From assembly GCF_009727055.1 (NCBI RefSeq), contig NC_052355.1, forward strand, positions 5,832,183 through 5,896,182: a stretch of 64,000 nt of DNA, written 5' to 3'. A program made the translations under genes and the position numbers. Shown one piece after another: positions 22,265 to 35,041 of the stretch. This DNA comes from Benincasa hispida. Its lineage: Eukaryota > Streptophyta > Magnoliopsida > Cucurbitales > Cucurbitaceae. How positions within the stretch are numbered: position 1 is the first letter of the stretch; each line of letters opens with the position of its first letter. A model generated the notes under the pieces. It did not search any database and was not told the origin of the DNA. It saw only the letters and a list, made by a program, of their open reading frames with translations.

Positions 22265-24630
22265 TGTAAACCCGAGACTTTTCTTGGATTATTTGTTCTT
22301 GTCACACATTGTAGGATGTTGGATTTAAGTTATTGTTGTTCCATTGTTGAAGAACATGGCAAAGCTTTTGATTGAAGTTGTCTTTAATAATTTTGGAATT
22401 TATAAATAAAGAAAATAAAAGAAATGGAATAAAGAAAAATAAAATAAAATAAAATAAAAGGAAAAGGAAAAGGAAAAAGGAAAAAAAAAAAGAAAATGAA
22501 AGAAATTGTAAACCCATTCGGTGGTTAGGGTTTAAAGTGAGAACCCACTCATTTCAGCCCATTTCTCCATCAGTTCCCATTATATTTTCAGAGAATTTCG
22601 AGAGAGAGAGTGAAAGAAGAGTGAGAAGAAGTTGCTGCAGGTTGGAGGTTGAAGAAGGGAGGAAAAGCTCATGCAAGTGCAACCATGGAAGAATTTGGGT
22701 TCAACCTATCTATCTCTGGTTTTTAAGTTGGTTTGAGCTACACAAGAAGAACTAAGAGGTGAGACCTAACTTTCTTGAAAGTAAAATCTATTTTCTAACA
22801 AATTTCATGAAGGAAGCTTGAGCTAAATATGATGTTAAGTTAATGGTTTTTGAAAAGGAAAACAAAGCACAGAATTTCGTGCAAATCAGAAGGATCTCTG
22901 CTTTTCTCTGGTTTTTCGAACATTCTAGGGTGTAAAAGTTGGATTAGAAGCTCAATTGAGTATGGTTGGAAATCTTATTCAATTTTCTATAACTTTTATG
23001 AAGAATTCATAAGCCAAAAACGAATAGAAGTAGGTTTAATTTCAAGAGAAAAGTAGAGGGTAGCAGAAAAGTACGAATCTGTATTCTCTGTATTCGAGGG
23101 ATTTCTAGACAAATCCGTTGGGAATCTCATTTTTATTCCTTCAAGTAAGTTGTAGAGGGTTCCAAAATGAATAGTTTGATATATAGTACATTAATTTTGG
23201 TCAGGTATTGAGGAAGTTATGAGTGTTGGAAATTAGGATATTGAATCTAGAAAATCTGGAAAGAAAATGTGAAGTGTGATTTTATTTCTAGAATTTAGAA
23301 TTCATGAGCATGGAAAGACAAGACGATTTATAGTTCTGATGCTCGGTTTCGGTTGTTTGACAGGCCAAGAGGAAATAGGCCGAGTCTACAGACCAGGGAA
23401 CTAGCCAAGACTGTGAGTGACAAAACAAATTTCAAAAATGATTTCTAAACTGTAATTTATGCTTAAATGGTTTACATGCTTGAATATGAACTTATGAATG
23501 ATACATGATTTCTATGAATGGCTTCAAGCATAAGTTTTAAACTTAGATTTTCTAATGAGGTTTATATACGAGCACGTGATTATTGACTTCCTAAAAAGTA
23601 GTTGAAACGATACCATTTAAGGTAAAATATGTATTAGCGAGTACTGTTTAAAGATTTTCAGTTTTTCACCAGCAAGCCGAGTAAGCTTGAGTTTGACAAA
23701 AGATAAAGATAAGCAAGCATGTTTTAATGTTTACATGTGGTTTTCTGAGACTTTTATTGACTACATGACTGAGATATTGAGCCCGAGGCTATATGGTATC
23801 GTGTGCACACAGGTTATATTCCGTTGTTGACGTTGAGTGTACTCCATGACAACGATGCTGTCGGGAGTGCTGGGCGGGCCCCACTACATCATTGAGCTAG
23901 TAAACGTTGGTTGTACTGGGCGTGCCCTACACAACGTTGATTTTTCATGTTAGTTAAAATGTTTTATATACTTGATATACCTTGCTAGATTTTAATGACA
24001 TACTTGCGGAACATTTGAGAAAGCATGTAGCGTTACACATTTATGTTTAACGCTTTGATTGAACAGATTTATATGTTTAAAGGTTTATCACGTGTTCTGA
24101 TTTGCGGATTTACAGTTTTAAATTTAGTCACTCATTGGGCTTCGTAGCTCATTCTTTCAAAATGTTTTCCCACTTTTCAGGTAGAGATCGAGCTCCCGAT
24201 ACCTGATAACTGTCAAAGTCTGTTTTCTCCTAAAAGCTTCCAGATCAAGCTTCATACGTGGGTAGAGTTGTACATTGTGTCTGTTTATATTGTAAATGTC
24301 TTTGTAAGAACTAGATAGTTTATGGTTGTGTAAGCACTAGATGTCGTGGCTGTGTAAACCCCAATTGGATATGTTTTTGGTTGTGATATCTCTATCAAGT
24401 TATTTTCCAAACCGGGTTATGTCAGGACTGCACTTCATGTGTGTCTGAAGGTTTTCAAGGATTCCGCTGTGTTGTGTTACATGTAAAGTATTTTATATCT
24501 AAGATTAGTATGTTTATCAGGTTCAACGATTCAGCAGGGTCAATAGGTATCGTTAGAGGAGGACGATGTCTGTTGGCTTCACGCCATCTCCCTGACTAAG
24601 CTAGCAAGTAGTATGGGAGAGGGTGTGACA
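22265..24630 (+). mobile_element. Solo LTR, family LTR-F, nested in CopX copy 2
   Basis: It starts TGTAAACCCGAGAC and ends GAGGGTGTGACA (TG...CA), 2366 bp. Flanks are AAGAG (22260-22264) and AAGAA (24631-24635), a 5-bp target duplication with one later change. Removing it rejoins the polyprotein as KGEEESQNSLWYLDTG, which proves the insertion point. End sequences match the LTR-A design but the body differs. It contains A-rich microsatellite sequence near 22430-22500 and a tandem GTTG...TACTGGGCGTGCCC motif near 23830-23935. No internal region is attached. Confidence 0.92.
24126..24185 (+). promoter_or_regulatory. Conserved LTR block in LTR-F
   Basis: AGTCACTCATTGGGCTTCGT then AGCTCATT: a TGGGCT/AGCTCA stem closed by one G-U pair around a short loop. 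It is followed by TGTTTTCCCACTTTTCAGGTAG, a pyrimidine tract ending in CAG|GTAG that looks like a 3' splice acceptor. Same order and spacing as in LTR-A. Confidence 0.5.
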
Positions 24631-25535
24631 AAGAAAGTCAAAATAGTCTGTGGTATCTTGACACAGGAGCCTTGAATCACATGTGTGGAAAAAGCGAGAT
24701 GTTTGTGGAGTTGAACGAGATGGAGAAAGGTAATATTGCCTTTGGAGACAATTCTTTGGCCGCCATCAAAGGAATCGGTAAAATTCTCATTCGGTTAAAA
24801 AATGGAGAAAATCAATATATCACAAATGCTTATTACATTCCCAATGTAAAAATAATATATTGGAAGTCTAGAAGATTTGTCGAAGAAGAAGATGGTGCGA
24901 GGTTTACCACACATTCATAAGCCAAACCAAGTGTGTGAGGGTGTTTGCTTGGCAAACATCATCGAAGTAGTTTTCCGAAGGAGTCTATGACAGGAGCAAA
25001 GAAGCCTCTAGAACTCATCCATGCCGATGTGTGTAGAATGATCAAACCAGAGTCTCATGGTAAAAGTAAATATTTCCTTCTCTTTATTGATGATTTTTCT
25101 AGAAAAACATGGATGTACTTTTTGAAGGAAAAATCAGAAGTATTTGAAATCTTCAAGAGATTTAAGGCGCGTATTGAGAATGAAAGCAACCTTACAATCA
25201 AGGCCATGAGAACCGATCGAGGTGGTGAACTCACATCAAATGAGTTCAAACAATTTCGTGATGAAAAAGGCATCCGACGTCCGTTAATAGTCCCAAGGAC
25301 ACCGCAACAAAATGGTGTGTTGGATAGGAAGAATCGGACAATCTTGAACATGGCAAGAAACATGCTAAAGACAAAGAAGATGCCGAGGGAATTTTGGGCG
25401 GAGGCTGTAGCTTGTGCGGTTTATTTGACAAATCGAGCAACAACCAAAAGTGTTCTTGACAAGACGCCTCAAAAAGCATGGAATAGAAGAAAGCCCGGGA
25501 TTGGTCACTTCAACGTGTTTGGGAGTGTTGCATAA
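24631..25535 (+). pseudogene. CopX copy 2: protease and integrase region
   Basis: WYLDTGALNHMCG keeps the protease DTG. The following pre-integrase region has a deletion of about 200 bp (near 24860) relative to copy 1, which removes the zinc-binding His pair. The integrase core keeps D in HADVCR, D in RTDRGGEL and E-equivalent position in VLDRKNRT, where the catalytic Glu has become Asp. The open stretch 24945-25535 ends where the frame breaks near 25530. Copy 2 retains CGA at 25075-equivalent arginine positions that are TGA in copy 1, for example 25275-25277. Confidence 0.9.
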
Positions 25536-27487
25536 TCTCATGTGTCGGAAGAAAAAAGGACCAAGCTCGATGATCGAAGCGAGAAGCTCATCTTCATTGG
25601 CTATGATGCAAGTTCAAAGGGTTATCGTCTTTACATTCCTTTGAATGGGAAGGTAATTATTAGTCGTGATGTTATTTTTGATGAGGAAGCCTCTTTGGAT
25701 TGGAATATACAAAAGGAGGAGTATGATTTCCTTCCATATTTTGAAGAAGACGATGAAAATGAGCCGACCAGGGATGAAATGGGTGAAGGTTTGCCCATTC
25801 TAGTGCCACCTCATTTGACCGATCGATCATCATCTGAAGGTACATCCAGCGATTCGGAGAACGAAATTGGCTCAAGAGGAACTCGAAGTTTATGGGAACT
25901 TAATGAGGTAAATGAAAATCAAAATGACATAATTCTCTATTGTCTTTTTGGTGATTGTGAGCCTATTAGTTTCCAAGAAACCATTTCAAGCAAGAAATGG
26001 AAGAATGCAATGGATAAAGAAATTCGAGCGATAGAGAAAAATGACACATGGGAGTTGACCAAGCTTCCAAAAGGGCACAAACACATCGTAGTGAAGTGGA
26101 TATACAAGACAAAGAGAAAAGTCAATGGCGATGTTGGAAGGCACAAGGCGAGACTAGTGGTGAAAGGGTATAGCCAACGACATGGCATCGATTATGATGA
26201 CGTATTTTCCCCTGTTGTTCGCCTTGAAACTATTCGTTTGATTATTGCTATGGCAGCCCATAATCATTGGAAGATCATCAAATCGATGTCAAATCGACAT
26301 TCTTGAATGGAATTCTTGAGGAAGAGGTCTATGTTGAATAACCATTGGGTTATGAAGTCAAGGGTGAACAAGATAAAGTGTTTCGATTGAAGAAGACACT
26401 TTATGGTTTAAAGTAAGCACCAAGAGCATGGAATTCAAAGATTGGCAAGTACTTTCAAGAGAAGAAGTATATGAAATGTCCTTATGAGCATGCCCTTTAC
26501 ATCAAAATTCAAGGTGAAAGCATACTAATCATTTGTTTATATGTTGATGATTTCGTATTTACCGGAAACAATCCTAGCATGTTTGATGAGTTCAAAAGAG
26601 AGATGGCGAAGTAGTTTGAAATGACGGACATTGGTCTCATGAGTTTCTATTTTGGGATCGAGGTCAAATAAGGTGAAGATGGGATTTTTATATCCAAAGA
26701 GGGCTATGCTAAAGAAGTGCTCAAGAAATTCAATATGAATGATGCTAATCCAGTTGGAACATCGACGGAATGTGGAGTCAAAATCACAAAGCAAGAAGAA
26801 GGAGAGAAGGTAAATTCTACATATTTCAAAAGCATGGTTGGAAGTTTGAGATACTTGACATGTACAAGTCTAGATATTCTTTATTCGGTTGAAATTATTA
26901 GTCGATTTATGGAGGAACCGACAACAACACATTACAAAATTGCAAAAAGGATACTTCGCTACATCAAAGGGACGAATGGGTATGGTCTTTCCTATGTCTC
27001 TTCTGACAATTTTGATATTGTTGGTTATTGTGATAGTGATTGGAGTAGTGATTTGGATGATCGAAAGAGCACTACGGGGTTTGTGTTTTTTATTGGTGAA
27101 ACGGTGTTCACATGGATGTCAAAAAACCAACCCTTATTCACATTATCAACATGCGAGGCAGAGTACGTCGCAGCAACTTCATATGTATGTCATGCAATTT
27201 GGCTAAGAAACTTAGTGAATGAGTTGAAGTTTTAAATGGAAGGTTCAATGGAGATTTTTGTTGACAACAAATCGGCCATTGTCATAACAAAAAATCCGGT
27301 ATTTCATGGGAGGAGCAAGCATATTGATACCCGATTTCACTACATTCGGGATTGCATTATGAGGAAAGAAGTGGAACTCAAATATATCAAGTCATAAGAC
27401 CAAGCGGCGGACATTTTCACAAAGCCCATCAAGTTGGAGACTTTCATCAAAATTAGGAGTTTACTTGGCGTAATAAATCAAGTTTAA
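25536..27487 (+). pseudogene. CopX copy 2: reverse transcriptase and RNase H
   Basis: After the acidic linker (25680-25970), RT motifs are visible: KARLVVKGYSQ, VRLETIRLI, YGLK-stop-APRAW and YVDDFVFTGNN. RNase H motifs CDSDWSSD and STCEAEYVAA follow, and the frame ends TAA at 27485-27487. Breaks include a frameshift near 26275 within the QMDVKS motif and stops at 26339-26341 (approximate), 26414-26416 (CAA to TAA versus copy 1), 26612-26614 and near 26668 and 27233. It is more damaged than copy 1 in RT and less so in integrase. Confidence 0.9.
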
Positions 27488-27494
27488 GAGGAGG

Positions 27495-27751
27495 TGTTGA
27501 AAAGTTTGTCATTATTAAACTTTATTTGTGGCATTTATTGTGACTTTTGGGTTTTGTGACTTTTAGTTTTTTTAAACCAATAGTGATTTCTGAGAGGAGT
27601 TATGTGAGTTATGAGCATTTGATGACATTTATAGCTTTAAACCATTGACATTCCTATGGTTATGTTTGTAAGCCTATATAAAGGCATGCTTAGTTGAATG
27701 GAAAATATAACTCTCATTTTTCATATTTGTCCTCCACATTTTTTTCTAACA
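27495..27751 (+). mobile_element. 3' LTR of CopX copy 2 (257 bp)
   Basis: TGTTGAAAAG...TTTCTAACA, preceded by polypurine tract AAGAGGAGG (27486-27494) and carrying TATATAAAGG at 27675-27684. It is followed by TCCTGCTTAAAGG, the start of Seg-2. Because copy 1 sits at exactly the same base of Seg-1, the two CopX copies descend from one insertion that was later duplicated. Confidence 0.92.
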
Positions 27752-30623
27752 TCCTGCTTAAAGGTTTTTTTCCTGGTGCTTCTTGACAAGTAACCTAAGT
27801 TTATTCTGTTTGTTTTTTGTTTTGTTAACGGATTCGATCTTATAGTGTTTTCATTTATGTTTTTAGTCTTTTGCCTATAGGAGCCTTTACATTGTACATA
27901 GGAGGAAAACCAGATGATGTTTGTTGGTTTCACTCATGGTAAGCTAATAAAAACTAAAATGAAAAAGGCATGCAAACACATGCACAGAGATGAAAAAGAT
28001 TTGGTCTTGAAATTTATTAACAGTATGATGTAATGAACATCTCTGCATATGAGTTCAATATATTTTGCTCATAACTAGAAAAATTCTACGTGATATTTTT
28101 CCATAACATCCATAGTTTTCCCATGCTTGAGCACACTAGGGAAAGTGAGTAAGCTTAGGAACCTTACTAGACATGTTGCTCGTTGTTGGATACGTTTCAT
28201 CATCACTGTAGGTAATTTTGATAGGCTTTTTCTTTGTCAGAAAAGAAACGAAATGAAAAAGAACAAACTAGCATAGTGTTCTTTTTGCTACATGGGTGCT
28301 TAAGAAAATTGTTTACCAATTTTATAGAAGCATGATAGCTCCCTAAATGAGCTATCTTAGTGCCTCTAATCTTGCCCGTCTATGATGTTTAATGTGCTTA
28401 GATGAATCATTCTAAAGCATTACAGATCAATTAGTGTTAATTTGAAGCAATTAGGAGCTAGATAGAGTAACCGAGTTTCAAAGAGCGAAGAAACGTAAAA
28501 AATGTCCCCAGGGAGGCCTGCATTGCGATGCTACACGACACTAAAGATAAGAAGCTCAAATCAAGGCAGCATTGTCGTGTCGTGATGGCATCGAAAATAT
28601 ACTTTACTTGCTCCGCTTAATTTAAAATTGTTCTTATATTTTACGTGTTTATTTGGTAATTTTATAGGTTTCGAGCATTTAGAAGATAGAGTCATGCGCT
28701 AGTGACGAAGTGAAGCTAAAACGGGCCAAAATGAAGCTTAATAGCATAAACTGGAAACAAAACGCGAAATTAAATGATTTTAGTAGTAGTAGTATGGGTC
28801 GAACGCAGAGAACGAATAATTTCCAAATTAAATGATTTACAATTCTAGGTAACTGAAGGGCAAGGGGGTTTTGAGAATGATTGATTGCTAGAAATTTTAA
28901 ATTGCATAAAATAAGTGCAACAAAATAAAGGTTTGAGAAAAATATATGAAGAAACCCTAGCTTGGATTGTAACGAAATTTTCCCTGTTAAATATTCTTGA
29001 TCATTGAATTCTAATTACTAGAATTAAGTATTTGCTTACACCTACCGAACTAATTGAAGAAACCAATTAATCGTCTTAAACAACTAATTAGTCCAAATTG
29101 TATTGTTGAAAAGCATGTGAATACAAGTTCATCCTCATCTCATTAAGATCTTGGAAAACACTAGGGTGAATATTCAATTTCAAGTGCTTAATTAAATATT
29201 CGTTCGATTCAATTATAGGTTGGTTAGAACAATACTTATCGTATTCGATTCAAAAGCTACCGAACCTATCTATTCTTAGTAATCAATAGAAGATTATGTG
29301 TCACGTATCAAATGTTAATCAAAAGGATCAACCATAGAATCCACAGGCGACTGATAATATAATAATAATCTATTAAAACATAATTGAATCCAACAAACAC
29401 AATAACATTCGGTTCAAAAACTCATAAGTACGAGAAACTAGAGAAAAATTCCTAAAACCCAAGCTAGATAGAGATACCATAGCCCATAATTGTCATTATG
29501 GACATTAAGGAATAGTTGTGTCACATGAACATACCAAAAAGTAGAAGAAAATAGAGAGAAATCGTGTTGCAATCAACTAGCATCGGAGAGGTCTAACCCT
29601 AGGCGGCAGAATAGACATTTATAATAATCAAGATAGCATCATGGCACTGACAGACATTGGCGTAGATGATACATCAGAGCACCTCTGTGCAACGACGCTA
29701 TGTACTTTTCATGCAAATTGGGCCTTCTATCTTTTAAGTTCCAAGCATGGCGCCATAGGGTCCACGACAACGTGCAAGCAACGCAAAAACTTGTAAATTT
29801 TTCATTCTCTTTTATGGTTGATGCAATTAAGCTTCATTTTGGTCCATTTTAATTTCTTTTTAATCATTAATGTCTGACTCTACCTCCTAAATGCTTGAAA
29901 TCTATAAAATTACTAAATGAACACTTAAAATATAAGAATAGTTCCAAATAAGTGGAGCAAGATAACAAATTTTCAGTGCTATCAAACACCACAACTTAAT
30001 TCCCGATCTTTCTCAAGCAAGGTAGAATAAAAGTACACAATCACACAAGAATATGGTCACAAATTGTATGGTTTGTAACTCAAGTCTCAACAGTTTCCTA
30101 GAGTATAACTTGCAATCAACAATTAAATCAAATCATAATCAATCAAGATAGGAAAATTTAAAATTAGTTGTAGACCTACTCATACATGAGTAAGTTCAAA
30201 TCCCTTTTAATTAAGTCCCAATATCTAGGAACAATTTTAAATGGATCTCACTTTGTTTTCCTCCTACATTGACTCAAGCACTAATTATTAAGCATCGATA
30301 CAACCAAGATTGCATCATGTGAACTAGGGTACTTGAAATTCAATTCTATGGATCACTAAACTTGGGGTATTACCTTTCACGCATCTCTGTAAGAAACTAT
30401 ACCCACTCTTTTTTCGCGAGTGTCCTAACTAATCATAGTAAAGGCATATCATTACAAGTTAAAATTTTGTTTTTCATGATATTATCTATTCAGTGCAACA
30501 TTTTATCTGCAAACTTTTAAGCAGGCATATAAATCTTTTTTTCCCTTAATATTACATTACGATCTATCATGCAAGAATTCTCTAATAAGTGGGGCCATTC
30601 GAAGAGACAACAAGGATACAATC
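27752..30623 (+). repeat. Seg-2: second copy of the duplicated segment
   Basis: Homologous to Seg-3 (55660-58490) over its whole length and to Seg-1 up to 29090. It has an exon-like patch near 28125-28235 and an inverted-repeat unit of about 1.37 kb (about 28592-29975) whose ends pair through TTGCTCC...GGAGCAA. It ends at GGATACAATC, where the gypsy LTR starts; Seg-3 continues past that point. No intact gene is visible. Confidence 0.87.
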
Positions 30624-32866
30624 TATCACACCCCCTCCCAAATTACCCTTATATTCTGAAAGAGGATATGACCGTGGTAGTAACTAGCCCTACTGCCAAC
30701 ACTCACCACCAAAGCCTTCTAATTTAAATACCAACCTATTTGAAACATTAGTAATATACGCAAACAGCAAACCTCCCTTAAAGTTCTACAAAGATTCCAT
30801 AAATACATGCATACAACCAAGACATTACATTTATAGAAAAATATTCACGGGTGACCCAAACATTCCTACAGAAGCCCTAGTCCCCTCAAAACATGTGTAC
30901 ATAAACAGATCATCAAACTAAGTCTTTTAATAAGCCGAGTCTTTCGGTGCCAAGCAGCAGCAAGATCAACCTTGAGGAATGACGGCTACCTGAAAAGGAA
31001 AAACACAAAAATACTATGAGCTAAAAGCCCAATGAGTGACTATAGAATCGTAAAGCAAGAAGCATAGCGTCACTATAAACATGTAAATATACCAATGAGT
31101 AAACTCAAGCAATTGTCTCTAGATGTAGCTTTAAACCATTCTCAGACATAATTAAACATTATTATTCCCTAGTTGAGAACGAGCCTAAATGCTTTAGCTC
31201 TCAAACGTTTATTACCGGCCAAGAGACCCATACTTCGGTCTCTCATTCATAATTGCCTACGTGCACGTGGCCATACTAAGTACCATCATATTTTAGGTAC
31301 TTCTGCTCAGATACCGTCTCAAATTTTTCCTTTAGTATCGAGCTACTATGATACCTTCTCATATGTCCTTTGGTATCAAATTGGCCAGATACCTTCTCAA
31401 ATGTCCTTTGGTATCAAATTCGCCAGGTACCTTCTCAAATGTCCTACGGTACCAAATTGGTTAGATACCTTCTTAAACATCCTTCGGTATCAAATGTATA
31501 TTTTGTAACATCAAATTATGTTCCGTTGCCTAGTATTTACACACGAACTCATTCTCTCGTAGCCTTCCCCTTGGAAGCATATATCAAAAGCAGAAACATA
31601 GCTTTTGTAATGGTTACACGACATACCTTGGCCTGTGTTACACACATACAAGCCAGGAAACATGCGTTAAGTTATTCTCCAATCATTTGTTGCTTGAGGA
31701 AGTATAAATTCATCATTAATGTCACTGTGCTTTACTTGATCATATATGCATGAGTATTGGAAACCTTAAGTTTACTTAGTCACTCACCGTTCGTCAGGCA
31801 TTTATACGCTTCCCCTAGCTCTTCTTGGCCTGAAAAGATATAATTCCTGATTAAACTACTTAGAATTCCTAGTAAAATACCTCAAATGATTCATTTATTA
31901 AAGGAACTTCCATCAACACAGACAGCCTTACTAGCGAGATCCCTATGAGCGAGATCCCCATGAGTGAGATCCTCATGGACGACATCAGCGAGATCACCTA
32001 GAGCGAGATCAGCAAGATCCCTTAGAGCGAGATCAGCGATATCCCGTAGAACAAGATCAGCGAGATCCCCTAGAGCGAGATCAGCAAGATCCTCTAGAGT
32101 GAGATCAAGCTTTTCCTGACAAATTTTCACCTTAGCGATACTCACCTTACCAGCGATACTCAACCTAATTCCTAGCAAGATTTCCCCCTAGAGCGTGATC
32201 CTCCTTACAAAATCAGCGAGATTTCCTTTATAAGCGAGATCCTCATGCCCACATCTCGCTATAATTCTCCATGATGAACTGCTTGCTTGTTCTTCACAAG
32301 AAGCTATCTGCTTATGCACCAATTCCCTGTTATAACTTCAAAAATTCACAACTAAAAATCCATACCTCTTTTCAAGAAACTTCCTTCTACAAACTTGTTT
32401 AGAATTGAGTTAACTTCCTTTTCTTAAAATTTCAGCCAAGAATTCCTTATAGCTTGGCTTGAAACTTCCAACCTTCACCTCGGCCCTGCTTAAATCCAAA
32501 ATTCTGCCTTCTCTTTATTTTCTTCTCTCCTTGTTCTTCTCCTCCTGAAATCTTCCTCTGGTAAGACAATCGCACAACCTAGATTCTCTCACTTTTCGAA
32601 TGGCACCAAATTCACTAAAATTTTTCATGTTAACTGCCGAAACCAAGATTTTGAATTTCTTCTTCCAAAAACACTTCCCACCGCCTCCCAAGTTCAAGGA
32701 TTAACCGCCACGTTATCCCTACCTAATATGTTTTTCCTTCCTTCCATCATATTTCCTATAAATAACCATGAATTACTACTTTAATAAAAATAAGAAAGAA
32801 AAGATATAATATAACATTCCGTTGGCTAAACATGCTTATCTAGGAACCTATAGTTCGAGGTTTACA
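30624..32866 (-). mobile_element. 3' LTR of a Ty3/gypsy element (LTR-A family)
   Basis: The plus strand starts TATCACACCCCC (TGTCACA with one change) and ends CGAGGTTTACA, 2243 bp. It directly follows, in sense direction, the pol 3' end GAGGACGAAATTTC and a purine-rich AAGCAGGGAATGAT, as expected for a 3' LTR. It contains the hairpin block (30985-31043), the GATACC/GGTATC minisatellite (31310-31495) and a GCGAGATC array (31935-32110). The left flank (ACAATC) does not match the right flank of the partner LTR (TAAGA), so the element is not a simple intact insertion. Confidence 0.92.
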
Positions 32867-35041
32867 ATCATTCCCTGCTTATAAGAAATTTCGTCCTCGA
32901 AATTTACCTGAGAATTCCTTTCCATGGGGACAGCTGAAGAAATACCTGTTCTCTGACTTCAAATTCTAGTTCTCTTCTTCACTTATCAGCGTAGCTCGTC
33001 TGTCTATCGCGGGCCGCCTTAAGATTATCCCTGATAAGTTTCACATTCTCTGTTGTTTGTTGAACTAATTCTGGACCCATTAATTGTTATTCTCCGACTT
33101 CATTCCAGCATACTAGGGTCTTACAAGGTCGGCCGTACAATGCTTCATAGGGAGCCATTCCGATACTAGAATGGTAGCTATTGTTGTAGGAAAATTCAAT
33201 CAACGATAAGTGTGTATCCCAACTTCCTTTGAATTGTAGTACACAAGCTCTTATCATATCTTCCAATGTCTGTATAGTTCTTTCTGACTGTCCATCTGTT
33301 TGCGGATGAAACGCCGTACTGAAATGCAATTTAGTGCCCATAGAATCTGTAAACTAGGCCAAAATTTTGAAGTGAACCTCGAGTCCCGATCTGACACTAT
33401 CGACACTGGGGCTCCATATTGACTGATTATCCTATCCACATAAATCTTAGCTAGACGGTCTAATGTAAAAGTAACTTTTACTGGTATGAACTTGGCCGTC
33501 TTAATTAGTCTATCGACTATTACCCAAATGCCATCAAATCCTAAGGGTGTCTTAGGCAATCCAAATAGAAAGTTCATTGTCACATGCTCCCACTTCCACT
33601 CAGGCACTGGAAGTGGATTGAGTAATCCTGCTGGTCTTTGTCTCTCAAGTTTTACTTGTTGACAGATTATACATCGATCCACATATTCTGCTATGTCTCT
33701 TTTCATCCCAGGCCACCAGTAAGATTTCTTCAAAACTCTATACATCTTGGTGCTACCTGGATGCATAGCATAAGCGGAACTATGTGTTTCCTCTAGAATG
33801 GCTTGTTTAAGCTGTAGCTTGTTAGGCACACACATTCTCCCCTTCTTTTTTAGCACATTGTCTGCTCCTAGTTAAAAGTCACCCCTGATGCCCTTACTTA
33901 CATCATCAGCAATCTTCTGAAGATCAGGGTCTTCCTACTGATCCTGCTTAAGGTTTTTTACTAAGGTAGGTCTTATCTGGAAAGTAACTATCATTCCTCC
34001 TGACGATTCCACTGATAAGGAAATTATAGAATTCTTGAACTCCTGCACATACCTCTTATTAAACAAATATTGGCCTTGGGTCCCGAGGATTTCCTACTTA
34101 GTGTATCTACAACAACATTAGCCTTACCAGGGTGGTACTCGGTGGAACAGTCGAAATCTTTAATCAATTCAATCCATCTTCGTTGTCTTAGATTCAACTC
34201 CTTTTGATCAAAGATATATTTTAAGCTTTTATGATCTGTAAATATCCTGCAGCGCTCTCCAAATAGGTAATGTCTCCACAACTTCAGAGCTAAAACAACT
34301 GCTGCAACTTCAGATCATGTGTGGGATAAATGCCCTCGTGTTTCTTAAGTTAACGAGTGGCATATGCAATCACCTTCCCATCCTGCACCAACACACATCC
34401 CAATCCTTTTCGGGATGCGTCGTAATAAATCTCAAATTCCTTACCTGGAATAGGAAAGGTAAGCACTGGTGCTGATACTAGTTTCTGTTTCAACTCCTGG
34501 AAACTATGTTCACACTCCAACGACCATTCAAAACTCACGCCTTTCTTGGTCAGGTTCGTCAACGGAAGAGCTATCTTAGAGAAACCCTCCACAATCCTCC
34601 GATAATAACCTGCCAACCCTAGGAAATTGCCTATTTCTAAAATGGTTGTGGGTCATTCCCAATTAACTATTGCTTCCGTCTTCTTGGTATCTACACTAAT
34701 GCTCTCGGCTGAAACAACATATCCAAGAAATACTACCTGATCTAACCAAAAATCGCATTTACTGAATTTAGCATACAACTGCCTATCTCGCAATGTCTGC
34801 AATACTATCCTCAAGTAGGTAATATGATCCTCTCTACTACCAGAATACACCAATATATCATCCATGAATACTATCACGAACTGGTCCATGTAGGGATGAA
34901 ATATCCTGTTCATGAGATCCATGAATACCGCAGGGGCATTTGTTAATCCGAATGGCAGCACTAAGAACTCATAATGTCCATATTTCGTTCTAAATGCAGT
35001 TTAAGGAATATCGGCTTCCCTCACTTTCTGTTACCAACTTG
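32867..35041 (-). pseudogene. Ty3/gypsy pol remnant (reverse transcriptase, RNase H, integrase)
   Basis: On the minus strand the order is RT, RNase H, integrase, the Ty3/gypsy order. RT begins mid-domain with [10 protein letters not shown] and [17 protein letters not shown], then [11 protein letters not shown] (34850-34875, the xxDD box). RNase H has YYDASRKGLGCVL and then [19 protein letters not shown]. Integrase has the HHCC finger (H-x7-H ... CIICQQVK). Its first catalytic Asp is Asn in MNFLFGLP (about 33560-33580); the second is in VSDRDSRF and the Glu in SERTIQTLEDM. Gag, protease and half of RT are deleted, so the upstream LTR runs straight into RT. The segment after SPWKG, where a chromodomain would lie in Del/Tekay-type elements, is also lost. 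Several stops and frameshifts are present. Confidence 0.93.

Noticed and set aside
31173..31753. Overlapping open frames of 111 and 127 aa in the gypsy LTR
   Set aside because: They track the GATACC minisatellite and recur as broken frames in other LTR-A copies.
32867..35041. Plant pararetrovirus (caulimovirus) origin of the RT region
   Set aside because: An integrase follows RNase H and the segment is bounded by LTRs, which fits Ty3/gypsy and not an integrated pararetrovirus.
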